Part shown: one piece after another, positions 1 through 5,347 of the stretch | Position numbering within the stretch: position 1 is the stretch's first letter | Layout: each line of letters opens with the position of its first letter | Source: JACIWB01 sp038818725 | GTDB taxonomy: Archaea; Thermoplasmatota; E2; UBA202; JdFR-43 | NCBI GenBank assembly: GCA_038818725.1 | Contig: JAWAYL010000043.1 | Coordinates: forward strand, 1-8,429 | Reading direction: 5' to 3' | DNA length: 8,429 nt | Notes under the pieces: model-generated | What the model was told of the DNA's origin: nothing | The model's database searches: none | What the model saw: the letters and a program-made list of their open reading frames with translations, nothing else | Program-made: the position numbers and the translations under genes

Positions 1-1
1 A

Positions 2-196
2 AATATATTGCACCAATGGAAAAGACATAGAATAAAGAAATTAATGGAATATAGAGATGCTAAACCCTTTTGCTATTTCAATTATGAATTTGGTGAAGAA
101 AAAGCCAAAACAAATCTATTTTTTATTCCAAATGAAAAAAGAGGAGATGCTGAAAATAATTTCATGGTTAAAACAAAACTGCTGATTTTATCATAA
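2..196 (+). other. Unrecognised reading frame open at the left edge, probably a gene fragment
   Basis: This frame is open from the window edge and ends at TAA 194-196. Its only starts inside the window are a TTG at 8 and an ATG at 44, and I see no promoter or ribosome site before either. The peptide is basic at the N-terminus and contains GEEKAKTNLFFIPNEKRGD, which reads like ordinary protein, but I recognise no family. The same frame continues beyond the stop to about 310 with protein-like sequence, so it may be the upstream part of the decayed frame described at 218-558. It could equally be the 3' end of a gene lying mainly outside the window, or chance in AT-rich DNA. Confidence 0.25.
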
Positions 197-217
197 GATA
201 TTTTTTTCTTCCTTTTC

Positions 218-558
218 ATGTCTCTTTTGTACAATTTATGGTATTTTATTAGGGTAGATTACTCAATAACAGCGGAAGAATGGAAAGATTTAATTGAAGA
301 TGAATTTATAGCGGGCAAATGCACTGGAATATACTCGACATGATAATTCAATTGAAATTATTTTATTATTCTTTCCTCCTCAGTTACAGGACTATCTTCT
401 GCTTTTATTTTGTAAGATATAGTAAATTTCTGATAAACTTGTGCAATTGTTATTTATTTTGGAGAAAAACAAAAAATTTCCTAAAAATTGTTGTTGTAAA
501 TGGCTTACAACATGCGGAAATACTGTGCAATATCGCTAAATTTTTATATAAAAAATAA
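218..558 (+). pseudogene. Possible decayed gene in three successive frames
   Basis: No intact gene fills this stretch, but protein-like sequence passes from one frame to the next. From ATG 218 to TGA 343 one frame contains VDYSITAEEWKDLIEDEF. From about 312 the next frame reads RANALEYTRHDNSIEIILL and continues FFPPQLQDYLLLLF to TAG 420-422. From about 415 the third frame continues to TAA 556-558 and ends VVVNGLQHAEILCNIAKFLYKK. Two +1 shifts would join them into one product of roughly 110 residues. I do not recognise the family. The uncharged AT-rich parts (YYSFLLSYRTIF and similar) are probably out-of-frame readings. Decay is inferred; sequencing errors or chance are alternatives. Confidence 0.3.
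541..551 (+). promoter_or_regulatory. TATA-like box for the DUF6015-like gene
   Basis: TTTTTATATAA is centred about 24 nt before the ATG at 571, and there is no Shine-Dalgarno between them. That spacing would put transcription start at or next to the start codon, so a leaderless mRNA is inferred. Confidence 0.55.
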
Positions 559-570
559 TTTATATTTCCC

Positions 571-945
571 ATGATTATTACTCTAGAAGATTTGGCAATG
601 GCAATAGCATCTCGTGTGGATATAGATTTTGAATCTGCTTTAAAGGACGCAAATTTTGTTATGGATTTATTTGGCTTCGAAGATAGAATAATCGATAATA
701 TACTCGAGCCAGAAGATAGACAGTTATTTTATATTCTTGAGGAGGAAGGAATGCTTCTAACTGAAAGAGAGGAAACAACAATTTATGACGGAAGAAGCTG
801 GCGCACTCACTATTGGTGTCTTAATAAAGAGGCAATATTAAAATACAAGGAAAGAGGAAAGAAAAAGAAAGAGGAAAAAGTAGAAGAAGAGGATTATGAA
901 GAAATTTATTCAGAAATACCAGAAGAGCTTTGGTTTAGCAGATAA
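571..945 (+). CDS. Small acidic archaeal protein, DUF6015-like
   Basis: This 124-residue protein has no signal peptide or membrane segment and should be cytoplasmic. The N-terminal half (1-60) is predicted helical and contains MDLFGFEDRIIDNILEPEDR (31-50). Residues 51-93 (LFYILEEEGMLLTEREETT, then YDGRSWRTHYWCLNK) look like a small winged-helix-type helix followed by strands. Residues 92-124 form a charged tail, first Lys-rich then Glu-rich, ending in EELWFSR. From memory the central signature matches the uncharacterised family DUF6015 of Thermoplasmata; I could not search for it. The function is unknown, and a nucleic-acid-binding role is only a guess from the wing-like segment. ATG 571 is chosen because the TATA box fits a leaderless transcript. 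The gene is monocistronic and converges with the response regulator, 2 nt away. Confidence 0.85.
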   Translation: MIITLEDLAMAIASRVDIDFESALKDANFVMDLFGFEDRIIDNILEPEDRQLFYILEEEGMLLTEREETTIYDGRSWRTHYWCLNKEAILKYKERGKKKKEEKVEEEDYEEIYSEIPEELWFSR

Positions 946-947
946 AA

Positions 948-1322
948 TTATAAATCAAGTAAATCCTTTATTATCTCTCTAAAACCATCAAAACCAACAG
1001 GACGCGCTATAATTCCTTTTGCGCCCGCCTTTTCCAGTTCTCTTGCCCATTCAGTTCCAAAATAAGCGGTAAATCCATAGACATTTGCTTCTGGATCAAT
1101 TTTTAGAATTCTCTTTGTTGCTTCAACCCCATCTATGCCAGGCAATTTTAAATCCATTATAACTATGTCAGGTCTTTTTTTATTTTCAAAAAGTTCTCTA
1201 TATTTTTCAACGCCTTCTTCTCCACTAAATGCCTGATGTATTTCTAATTTTAGAGGAGCAAGATATTCTTTTATTAATTCCTGAATCGGTTCTTCATCTT
1301 CTATAACAAGCATTCTAGTCAT
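948..1322 (-). CDS. Receiver-only response regulator
   Basis: The 124 residues form a single CheY-like receiver domain with no output domain, so the protein probably acts by protein contact or as a phosphorelay partner in the cytoplasm. The acidic pocket is E8/D9/E10 (MLVIEDEE), the phospho-acceptor is D57 (IVIMDLKLPGIDG), and the conserved hydroxyl residue is T85 (YGFTAY). The conserved Lys at the end of strand 5, normally in a Lys-Pro pair, is Arg here: R107-P108 in GIIARPVG. This keeps the charge but is not the usual residue. No histidine kinase lies in the window. Start 1322 is supported by a TATA box about 25 nt upstream; a second Met three codons later (MLVIEDE) is the alternative. The stop is 2 nt from that of the convergent neighbour. 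Confidence 0.93.
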   Translation of the reverse strand: MTRMLVIEDEEPIQELIKEYLAPLKLEIHQAFSGEEGVEKYRELFENKKRPDIVIMDLKLPGIDGVEATKRILKIDPEANVYGFTAYFGTEWARELEKAGAKGIIARPVGFDGFREIIKDLLDL

Positions 1323-1340
1323 CTTTTATCTGAATTAAAC

Positions 1341-1353
1341 TTTATATATAAAA
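1341..1353 (-). promoter_or_regulatory. TATA-like box for the response regulator
   Basis: On the minus strand this reads TTTTATATATAAA, centred about 25 nt before the ATG at 1322. There is no Shine-Dalgarno in the gap, so a leaderless transcript is inferred. Confidence 0.6.
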
Positions 1354-1541
1354 TTATCTATTTCGGTGGGGCTCTTATAGAGGCAGATACAGATTTACCA
1401 ACTTAAATTTTATCCAAAAACCAAAATTTTTGTAAATTTTAATTTTAATCTAATCATCGATAAAATTGTTTTAATTTTGGATGTTTAAACCAGATATACT
1501 ACACTTATAAGATTTTCAGTAACCCCATTTTGCAATTTTGT

Positions 1542-1564
1542 TAAAGCAACAGCGTGTTGCTTTA
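1542..1564. repeat. Perfect 10-bp inverted repeat with a 3-nt centre
   Basis: TAAAGCAACA (1542-1551), then GCG, then TGTTGCTTTA (1555-1564). All ten pairs match. It lies in the 321-bp divergent intergenic region 1323-1643, about 80 bp before the ribH start. As RNA it would be a tight hairpin, and as DNA a candidate operator. The rest of that intergenic region holds two promoters and AT-rich sequence with no convincing gene or RNA. Confidence 0.6.
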
Positions 1565-1617
1565 TAATCTGGAAGTGAAAATTTGTTGGCAATGCCTATT
1601 CTACATGCCAAAAAAAC

Positions 1618-1630
1618 ATAAATATAATAA
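1618..1630 (+). promoter_or_regulatory. TATA-like box for ribH
   Basis: The A/T run ATAAATATAATAA is centred about 21 nt before ATG 1644. It supports 1644 as the true start and argues against the upstream in-frame extension. Another A/T-rich stretch lies closer to the start, so the exact box is uncertain. Confidence 0.45.
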
Positions 1631-1643
1631 AAATATAACATCG

Positions 1644-2054
1644 ATGGAAGATGAAATAAAAATAGGAATTGTTGTATCTGAATTCAATTATGATATAACA
1701 ATGATGATGCTTGAAAGGGCGAAAGAGCATGCTAATTTTCTTGGAGCAAAAGTTGTTAAGATATTAAAAGTGCCAGGCGTTTTTGAAATACCTCTTGCAA
1801 TTAAAAGCATTATAGATGATGTAGATGGAGTTGTTGCAATTGGAACAGTTATTCAGGGAGAAACAAAGCATGATGAAGTTGTTATGCACAATGCATGTAG
1901 GAAAATAATTGATTTATCTGTAGAATATACCAAACCTGTTGGGCTTGCAATAACTGGACACGGAATTTCAAGATTGCAGGCAGAGGAAAGAATAGATAGA
2001 GCAAAAGAAGCAGTTGAAGCAGTTGTTAAGATGTGCAGATTGCTAAAATGTTGA
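1644..2054 (+). CDS. ribH: 6,7-dimethyl-8-ribityllumazine synthase
   Basis: This enzyme condenses 5-amino-6-ribitylamino-uracil with 3,4-dihydroxy-2-butanone 4-phosphate in the penultimate step of riboflavin synthesis, in the cytoplasm, and usually assembles as pentamers or 60-mers. The 136 residues match the length of archaeal RibH. Visible motifs are the N-terminal substrate loop SEFNYDIT (12-19), VPGVFEIPLA (43-52), the phosphate-binding and catalytic loop GTVIQGETKHDEVV (67-80) with probable catalytic H76, and LQAEERIDRA (111-120) with R116 at the conserved Arg position. ATG 1644 is chosen because homology begins there (IKIGIVVSEFN) and the promoter lies just upstream; an in-frame extension to 1554 has no family support. 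The related archaeal riboflavin synthase RibC is the main alternative, but the intact GETKH loop favours RibH. The 3' end overlaps the next gene by 7 nt, indicating an operon. Confidence 0.93.
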   Translation: MEDEIKIGIVVSEFNYDITMMMLERAKEHANFLGAKVVKILKVPGVFEIPLAIKSIIDDVDGVVAIGTVIQGETKHDEVVMHNACRKIIDLSVEYTKPVGLAITGHGISRLQAEERIDRAKEAVEAVVKMCRLLKC

Positions 2055-2776
2055 ATGGCAAGAGAGCAATAATAACAGGAGCAAGCCGTGGAATAGGAAA
2101 AGCAACAGCAATTCTTTTTGCAAAAAATGGAGCAAAAGTTGGGATTAATTATTTAAAAAGCGAAGAAGAGGCAAAAAAAGTTTTAGAAGAAGTAAAAAAT
2201 ATCTCTGATGGAATTTTGCTTAAAGGAGATGTATCAAATTTTAAAGAAGCAAAAAGAGTTGTTGAAAAATTCGTTGATAAATTTGGAGGAATTGATATTT
2301 TAGTAAACAATGCTGGAATATATAAAAGAAAAAAATTTAAAGAATTAAGCGAAGAGGAATGGGATGAAACAATAAAAAATAACTTAAAATCATCTTTCAA
2401 CATTTGCAAATGCTGCTTGCCTTATATGAAAAAAGGAAAAATAATCTTCATTTCTTCCCAGCTTGCATTAAGGGGTTCTTCTCATGGAGCACATTATTCT
2501 GCTTCAAAATCTGCAATGCTTGGGCTTATGAAAAGTTTGGCGATAGAACTTGCTCCAGATATAAATGTAAATGCAATTGCTCCTGGAATAATAGATACAG
2601 ATATAATAGCAAACTACAGTGAAGAAGAAAAGAGGATAAAAGCAAATGAAATACCTCTCAAAAGAATTGGCTTGCCACAAGATATTGCGAATGTTTGCCT
2701 TTTCCTTGCGAGCGATTTGGCTAGCTATATAACTGGAGAGACAATAAATGTGAATGGAGGGCTTTATATAAGATGA
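2048..2776 (+). CDS. FabG-like short-chain dehydrogenase/reductase
   Basis: This 242-residue classical SDR is probably an NAD(P)-dependent ketone or alcohol oxidoreductase in the cytoplasm. It shows the nucleotide-binding TGASRGIG (10-17), NNAG (87-90), catalytic Asn in NNL (N112), Ser in ISSQ (136/137), the YSASK motif (Y150, K154), PG after strand 6 (179-180), and the FabG-type C-terminus TGETINVNGGLYIR. The sequence most resembles 3-oxoacyl-ACP reductases. Archaea such as this generally lack bacterial-type fatty-acid synthesis, so the substrate is unknown and I give no symbol. ATG 2048 gives the family-typical start MLNGKRAIITG; a GTG at 2033 would add five residues without support. It overlaps ribH by 7 nt and is probably co-transcribed with it, yet no standard riboflavin step requires a FabG-type SDR, so the link may be only one of expression. 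Confidence 0.92.
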   Translation: MLNGKRAIITGASRGIGKATAILFAKNGAKVGINYLKSEEEAKKVLEEVKNISDGILLKGDVSNFKEAKRVVEKFVDKFGGIDILVNNAGIYKRKKFKELSEEEWDETIKNNLKSSFNICKCCLPYMKKGKIIFISSQLALRGSSHGAHYSASKSAMLGLMKSLAIELAPDINVNAIAPGIIDTDIIANYSEEEKRIKANEIPLKRIGLPQDIANVCLFLASDLASYITGETINVNGGLYIR

Positions 2777-2862
2777 AGCAGGATAAAATTTCTGGAGCAA
2801 AGAATAAAAAATATCTTGAGAAAAAAGATATTTTTGGTAAATGCCTATCTTTTACCTTATAG
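2773..2862 (+). pseudogene. 29-codon stub in ATGA overlap with the SDR gene
   Basis: ATG 2773-2775 overlaps the SDR stop TGA 2774-2776, the classic arrangement for translational coupling inside an operon. The frame reads MKQDKISGAKNKKYLEKKDI and ends at TAG 2860-2862 after 29 residues. The charged start looks like a real N-terminus, but I know no family. Directly downstream lies a degraded IS110-type fragment, so this may be the remnant of a third operon gene cut off by insertion and decay. A chance ATGA is possible. Confidence 0.35.
2807..2835 (+). terminator. 11-bp stem-loop after the ribH-SDR operon, possible terminator
   Basis: AAAAATATCTT (2807-2817) and AAGATATTTTT (2825-2835) are perfect complements around a 7-nt loop, starting 30 nt after the SDR stop. 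The 3' arm ends in a run of five T. It could stop transcription, but it is very AT-rich and overlaps the 29-codon stub, so the role is uncertain. Confidence 0.4.
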
Positions 2863-3037
2863 CAGAAGTTTTTTTTGCATTTTATTTATAATCTCCACTA
2901 CATATGGAATTGATAAGTTTTCTTCTTCAGAATGTTTATGTTCATATGCTGGATTGGTTCCATCTACTCATCAATCTGAGAATATATGCACACAAGGTAG
3001 AAGGATGAATTCGCTTTTTCTGCAAGGGCTTGATTGA
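2863..3037 (+). mobile_element. IS110-family transposase fragment (first copy)
   Basis: In one frame from about 2876 the sequence reads ILFIISTTYGIDKF, then SSSECLCSYAGLVPSTHQS, ending after a short unrelated tail at TGA 3035-3037. This matches the C-terminal Transposase_20 region of IS110-family DEDD transposases, where 'EIGDI.RF.S...L.SYAGLVPS..QSG' is typical. Everything before (the RuvC-like catalytic domain) and after (the 'GRITK.GS..LR' segment) is missing, so the protein is dead. No intact element ends are visible. The YAGLVPSTHQS segment lies in a 36-bp block repeated exactly at 5246-5281. The remainder of the 373-bp gap 2777-3149 holds the SDR stem-loop, the 29-codon stub, an inverted repeat and the gatE promoter. 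Confidence 0.75.
2943..2978 (+). repeat. 36-bp direct repeat, copy A
   Basis: These 36 bases, beginning CATATGCTGGATTGG, are identical to 5246-5281 in the same orientation. The block encodes YAGLVPSTHQS of an IS110 transposase. Sequence similarity stops sharply on both sides. The two copies flank gatE at a distance of 2,303 bp. Confidence 0.95.
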
Positions 3038-3045
3038 AGTTTTGG

Positions 3046-3099
3046 AACTAATTCTAATTTGTTGTAGCATGTTCATCCCCTCCTGAAAAAGAATTAGTT
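3046..3099. repeat. 10-bp inverted repeat with a 34-nt loop
   Basis: AACTAATTCT (3046-3055) pairs perfectly with AGAATTAGTT (3090-3099). It lies just after the first IS110 fragment and just before the gatE promoter. It may be a remnant of the element's non-coding end, a terminator-like hairpin, or chance in AT-rich DNA. Confidence 0.4.
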
Positions 3100-3124
3100 G
3101 CTTAATTTAATCAAAAAAAAATAA

Positions 3125-3132
3125 TTTATATA
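3125..3132 (+). promoter_or_regulatory. TATA-like box for gatE
   Basis: TTTATATA is centred about 22 nt before the GTG at 3150, with no Shine-Dalgarno between. It implies a leaderless transcript starting on a GTG codon. Confidence 0.6.
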
Positions 3133-3149
3133 GAAAAAACATTTAATTT

Positions 3150-4994
3150 GTGGACTATAAGAGCATTGGATTTAAAGCTGGGCTTGAAATTCATCAGCAA
3201 ATTGATACTCATAAACTTTTTTGCTCTTGTCCTTCAGAGCTTAGTGAAAATTTTGAAGGAAATTTTTCTCGGAGGTTAAAAGCCACTAAATCAGAAATTG
3301 GAAAGCTTGACAGGGCAGCAATAGAGGAGGAAAAAAGAGGAAGAAAATTTATATACCATATTTCTCCTTCTTCCTGCCTTGTGGAGGCGGATGAGGAGCC
3401 GCCCCATGAAGTTAATCCACATGCGATTGATTTTGCAATAGCTATTGCTCTTTTGTTTGGCGCCCATATTTTTGATGAGATACATTTTATGAGAAAAGTT
3501 GTTATAGATGGATCAAATACTACGGGTTTCCAGCGCACCGCTCTTATTGCAATAGATGGAAAAATAGATGATGTTGCCATCGAAACAATATGTATAGAGG
3601 AAGATGCGGCTCGAAAAATAGAGGAAAATGAGAAAGAAGTTAAATATTCTTTGGATAGGCTTGGCATCCCTCTAATAGAAATTGCAACATCTCCCACAAT
3701 TTCGTCTCCTTTAAAAGCGAGGGAAATCGCTGAAAAAATAGGTCTAATCCTTAGAGCAACTAAAAAAGTAAAGCGTGGAATCGGGACAATAAGGCAGGAC
3801 TTAAATGTTTCAATTGAAGGAGGAGCAAGAGTTGAAATAAAAGGAGTTCAAGAATTAAATGATATTCCAAAAATACTAGAAAATGAAGTTAAAAGGCAGA
3901 TTGAATTAATTGAAGTGAGCAAGCGTTTGAAGGGAAAGGAAATAAATTTTGAAATAAAAGATGTAACAAAAATTTTTGAAAATACTTCTTCAAAGTTTAT
4001 AAAAAAAGTAATTGAAGGTGGGGGAGTTATAAAGGCAATAAAGCTTGCAAATTTTAGAGGAATTTTATCTGGATTAATATATAAGGAGCATCGACTTGGA
4101 AAAGAGCTTGCGATGCATGCAAAAATAAATGGTGGAGGAATAATTCATTCAGATGAACTTCCAAATTATGGAATAAGTGAGGGAGAGGTTTTAAGGATAA
4201 GAGAAGAGCTAAAATGTAATGAGCAAGATGCTTTTGTTATATCAGCAGGAAAAGATGAAATTGTTGAAAGATGCCTTAAGGCAGTTTATGAAAGAGCAAT
4301 AAAAGCAAAAGAAGGAGTGCTCGAAGAAGTAAGAAGGGCTTTACCTGATGGGACAAGTGAATATATGCGCCCCCTGCCTGGAGCGGAAAGAATGTATCCA
4401 GAAACAGATGTAAAGCCGATTAGAATAAGTAAAGAAAAAATTGAAAGAATAAGAAAAAGCTTGCCAGAATTGCCAGATAAAAAAATTGAAAGAATAGCAA
4501 ATTACTATAAGCTAACAAAAGAAGAAGCATCGCAAATAGTTATGCTTGAAAAAGATGAAATATTTGAAGAAATTGCAAAAAAATTTGGGCACGAAAAGAT
4601 TGTTTCAAGAATATTGCTTAATATAATTCCTCAAATCGAGAAAGAAGGATATGAAGTGGATAAAAGAATGATTGAAATTGTTTTAGCTGGATTAAAGGAA
4701 AAAAAATATTCAAAAGAAGGAGTAGAAAAATTGCTTGCTTATTTAGCAAAAAATAAAGATGCAAATCTTGAAGATGCAATAAAAGCATGTAAGCTTGCTT
4801 ATTTAAGTGATGAGGAGATTAGAGAATTCGTAAAAAAAGTTTTAAATGAGAGAATAGAATTTGTTAAAGAAAAAGGAAATGATGCAATTCAGCCAATTAT
4901 GGGCTTGCTAATGAAGGAATTGCGAGGCAAGGCAGATGGAGCAATGATATATAAAATACTAAAAGAAGAGATGGAAAAATTAAAAACTGCCTGA
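3150..4994 (+). CDS. gatE: Glutamyl-tRNA(Gln) amidotransferase subunit E
   Basis: GatE pairs with GatD to convert misacylated Glu-tRNA(Gln) to Gln-tRNA(Gln), the archaeal route to charged glutamine tRNA; GatE binds the tRNA and carries the kinase/transamidase site, while GatD supplies ammonia. The 614 residues fit the family. The GatB/E core shows GLEIHQQIDTHKLFCSCPS (11-29, Cys25/Cys27), EADEEPP (79-85), DGSNTTGFQRT (120-130), DRLGIPLIEIATSP (169-182) and GTIRQDLNVSI (212-222) with VEIKGVQEL (228-236). About 275-400 is the AspRS-like GAD insertion specific to GatE. MRPLPGAERMYPETD (406-420) returns to the core. The helical YqeY-type tail ends with LRGKADG (591-597). GTG 3150 follows an in-frame TAA at 3144 and matches the family start. 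gatD is not in the window. IS110 scars flank the gene. Confidence 0.97.
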   Translation: MDYKSIGFKAGLEIHQQIDTHKLFCSCPSELSENFEGNFSRRLKATKSEIGKLDRAAIEEEKRGRKFIYHISPSSCLVEADEEPPHEVNPHAIDFAIAIALLFGAHIFDEIHFMRKVVIDGSNTTGFQRTALIAIDGKIDDVAIETICIEEDAARKIEENEKEVKYSLDRLGIPLIEIATSPTISSPLKAREIAEKIGLILRATKKVKRGIGTIRQDLNVSIEGGARVEIKGVQELNDIPKILENEVKRQIELIEVSKRLKGKEINFEIKDVTKIFENTSSKFIKKVIEGGGVIKAIKLANFRGILSGLIYKEHRLGKELAMHAKINGGGIIHSDELPNYGISEGEVLRIREELKCNEQDAFVISAGKDEIVERCLKAVYERAIKAKEGVLEEVRRALPDGTSEYMRPLPGAERMYPETDVKPIRISKEKIERIRKSLPELPDKKIERIANYYKLTKEEASQIVMLEKDEIFEEIAKKFGHEKIVSRILLNIIPQIEKEGYEVDKRMIEIVLAGLKEKKYSKEGVEKLLAYLAKNKDANLEDAIKACKLAYLSDEEIREFVKKVLNERIEFVKEKGNDAIQPIMGLLMKELRGKADGAMIYKILKEEMEKLKTA

Positions 4995-5006
4995 TTTTGG
5001 TTTATT

Positions 5007-5046
5007 AAAAAACAATTTACATATTGGTGAGAAAAATGAGAAGAAA
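5007..5046 (+). repeat. 40-bp leader repeat, copy 1
   Basis: This block matches 7823-7862 at 39 of 40 positions (G5031 versus T7847). It includes CAATTTACATATTGGTGA, the only clear Shine-Dalgarno type (GGTGA, 5026-5030) in the window, and ATGAGAAGAAA at 5036. The second copy is the leader and start of the secreted-protein gene. Confidence 0.9.
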
Positions 5047-5149
5047 GAACAGAAACCTCTATTGCAATGCAACGCCTGATTTGCAAATTTATTACCTAAA
5101 TCATATGTTCCTTCAAAAGAGAATTTATGTAGGTAAAGAAGAAGCATAG
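5036..5149 (+). pseudogene. 37-codon ORF on a duplicated leader, likely remnant of a secreted-protein gene
   Basis: The ORF begins MRRKNRNLYCNATPDLQIYY and ends at TAG 5147-5149. Its first codons and GGTGA ribosome site (spacing 5 nt) duplicate those of the secreted-protein gene at 7852, which begins MRRKMLFAIF. Unlike that protein it has no hydrophobic signal sequence. Its NATPDLQIYY segment resembles the fibronectin-III-like part DSTPDIKIAS (93-102) of the downstream protein. I infer an internally deleted relative in which the start was joined to a domain fragment. It could still be translated as a small peptide, but a function is unlikely. Confidence 0.45.
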
Positions 5150-5307
5150 TTGAAGAAAGGAAAAAATGGTTAAAATCTCTTGGAATAAATAAATAGGATG
5201 CTATCTTCTATAGAAATTCAGGATGAAAAGATAAAGGAAATTGAACATATGCTGGATTGGTTCCATCTACTCATCAATCTGCTAAACAGCACCCACTTGC
5301 ACAATAA
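5146..5307 (+). mobile_element. IS110-family transposase fragment (second copy), frameshifted and internally deleted
   Basis: One frame reads EERKKWLKSLGINK before TAG 5194-5196. The next frame reads MLSSIEIQDEKIKEIE (5198-5245), and the first frame resumes with YAGLVPSTHQS and stops at TAA 5305-5307. The order 'G+EWL+SL.., L..IE.LD.+IKEIE, ..YAGLVPS..QS' follows the middle and C-terminal parts of IS110 transposases, with most of the region between the coil and YAGLV deleted. Frameshift, stop and deletion make it a pseudogene. The 353-bp gap 4995-5347 thus holds the leader repeat, its short ORF, this scar and the mevalonate kinase promoter. Confidence 0.65.
5246..5281 (+). repeat. 36-bp direct repeat, copy B
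   Basis: Identical to 2943-2978. Upstream it is joined to the coil region of the transposase, and downstream to unrelated sequence, so the two copies have different borders. Confidence 0.95.
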
Positions 5308-5319
5308 AAAGCGAATTAA

Positions 5320-5328
5320 TTAAATAAA
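5320..5328 (+). promoter_or_regulatory. TATA-like box for mevalonate kinase
   Basis: TTAAATAAA is centred about 24 nt before ATG 5348. It lies immediately after the IS110 scar, so the scar did not remove the promoter. The surrounding DNA is very AT-rich, which makes the exact box uncertain. Confidence 0.45.
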
Positions 5329-5347
5329 GAAAAAAATAATTAAATTG

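Noticed and set aside
1412..1482. 8-bp inverted repeat ATCCAAAA / TTTTGGAT with a wide spacer
   Set aside because: Short, AT-rich and 55 nt apart; expected by chance in this composition.
1554..1643. In-frame 30-codon N-terminal extension of ribH from TTG 1554
   Set aside because: It has no similarity to RibH N-termini, overlaps the hairpin and contains the ribH TATA box; ATG 1644 fits both family and promoter.
2033..2047. GTG start for the SDR gene
   Set aside because: It would add MQIAK before the family-typical MLNGKRAIITG; ATG 2048 gives the usual FabG start.
3209..3697. 162-codon antisense frame within gatE
   Set aside because: It is Ser/Ile-rich shadow sequence opposite a well-conserved coding region, with no promoter or recognisable domain.
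3008..5317. 12-bp inverted match AATTCGCTTTTT (3008-3019) and AAAAAGCGAATT (5306-5317) near the two IS110 scars
   Set aside because: A 12-mer match is expected by chance in a window of this size and composition, and it does not fit element ends because the fragments are in the same orientation.
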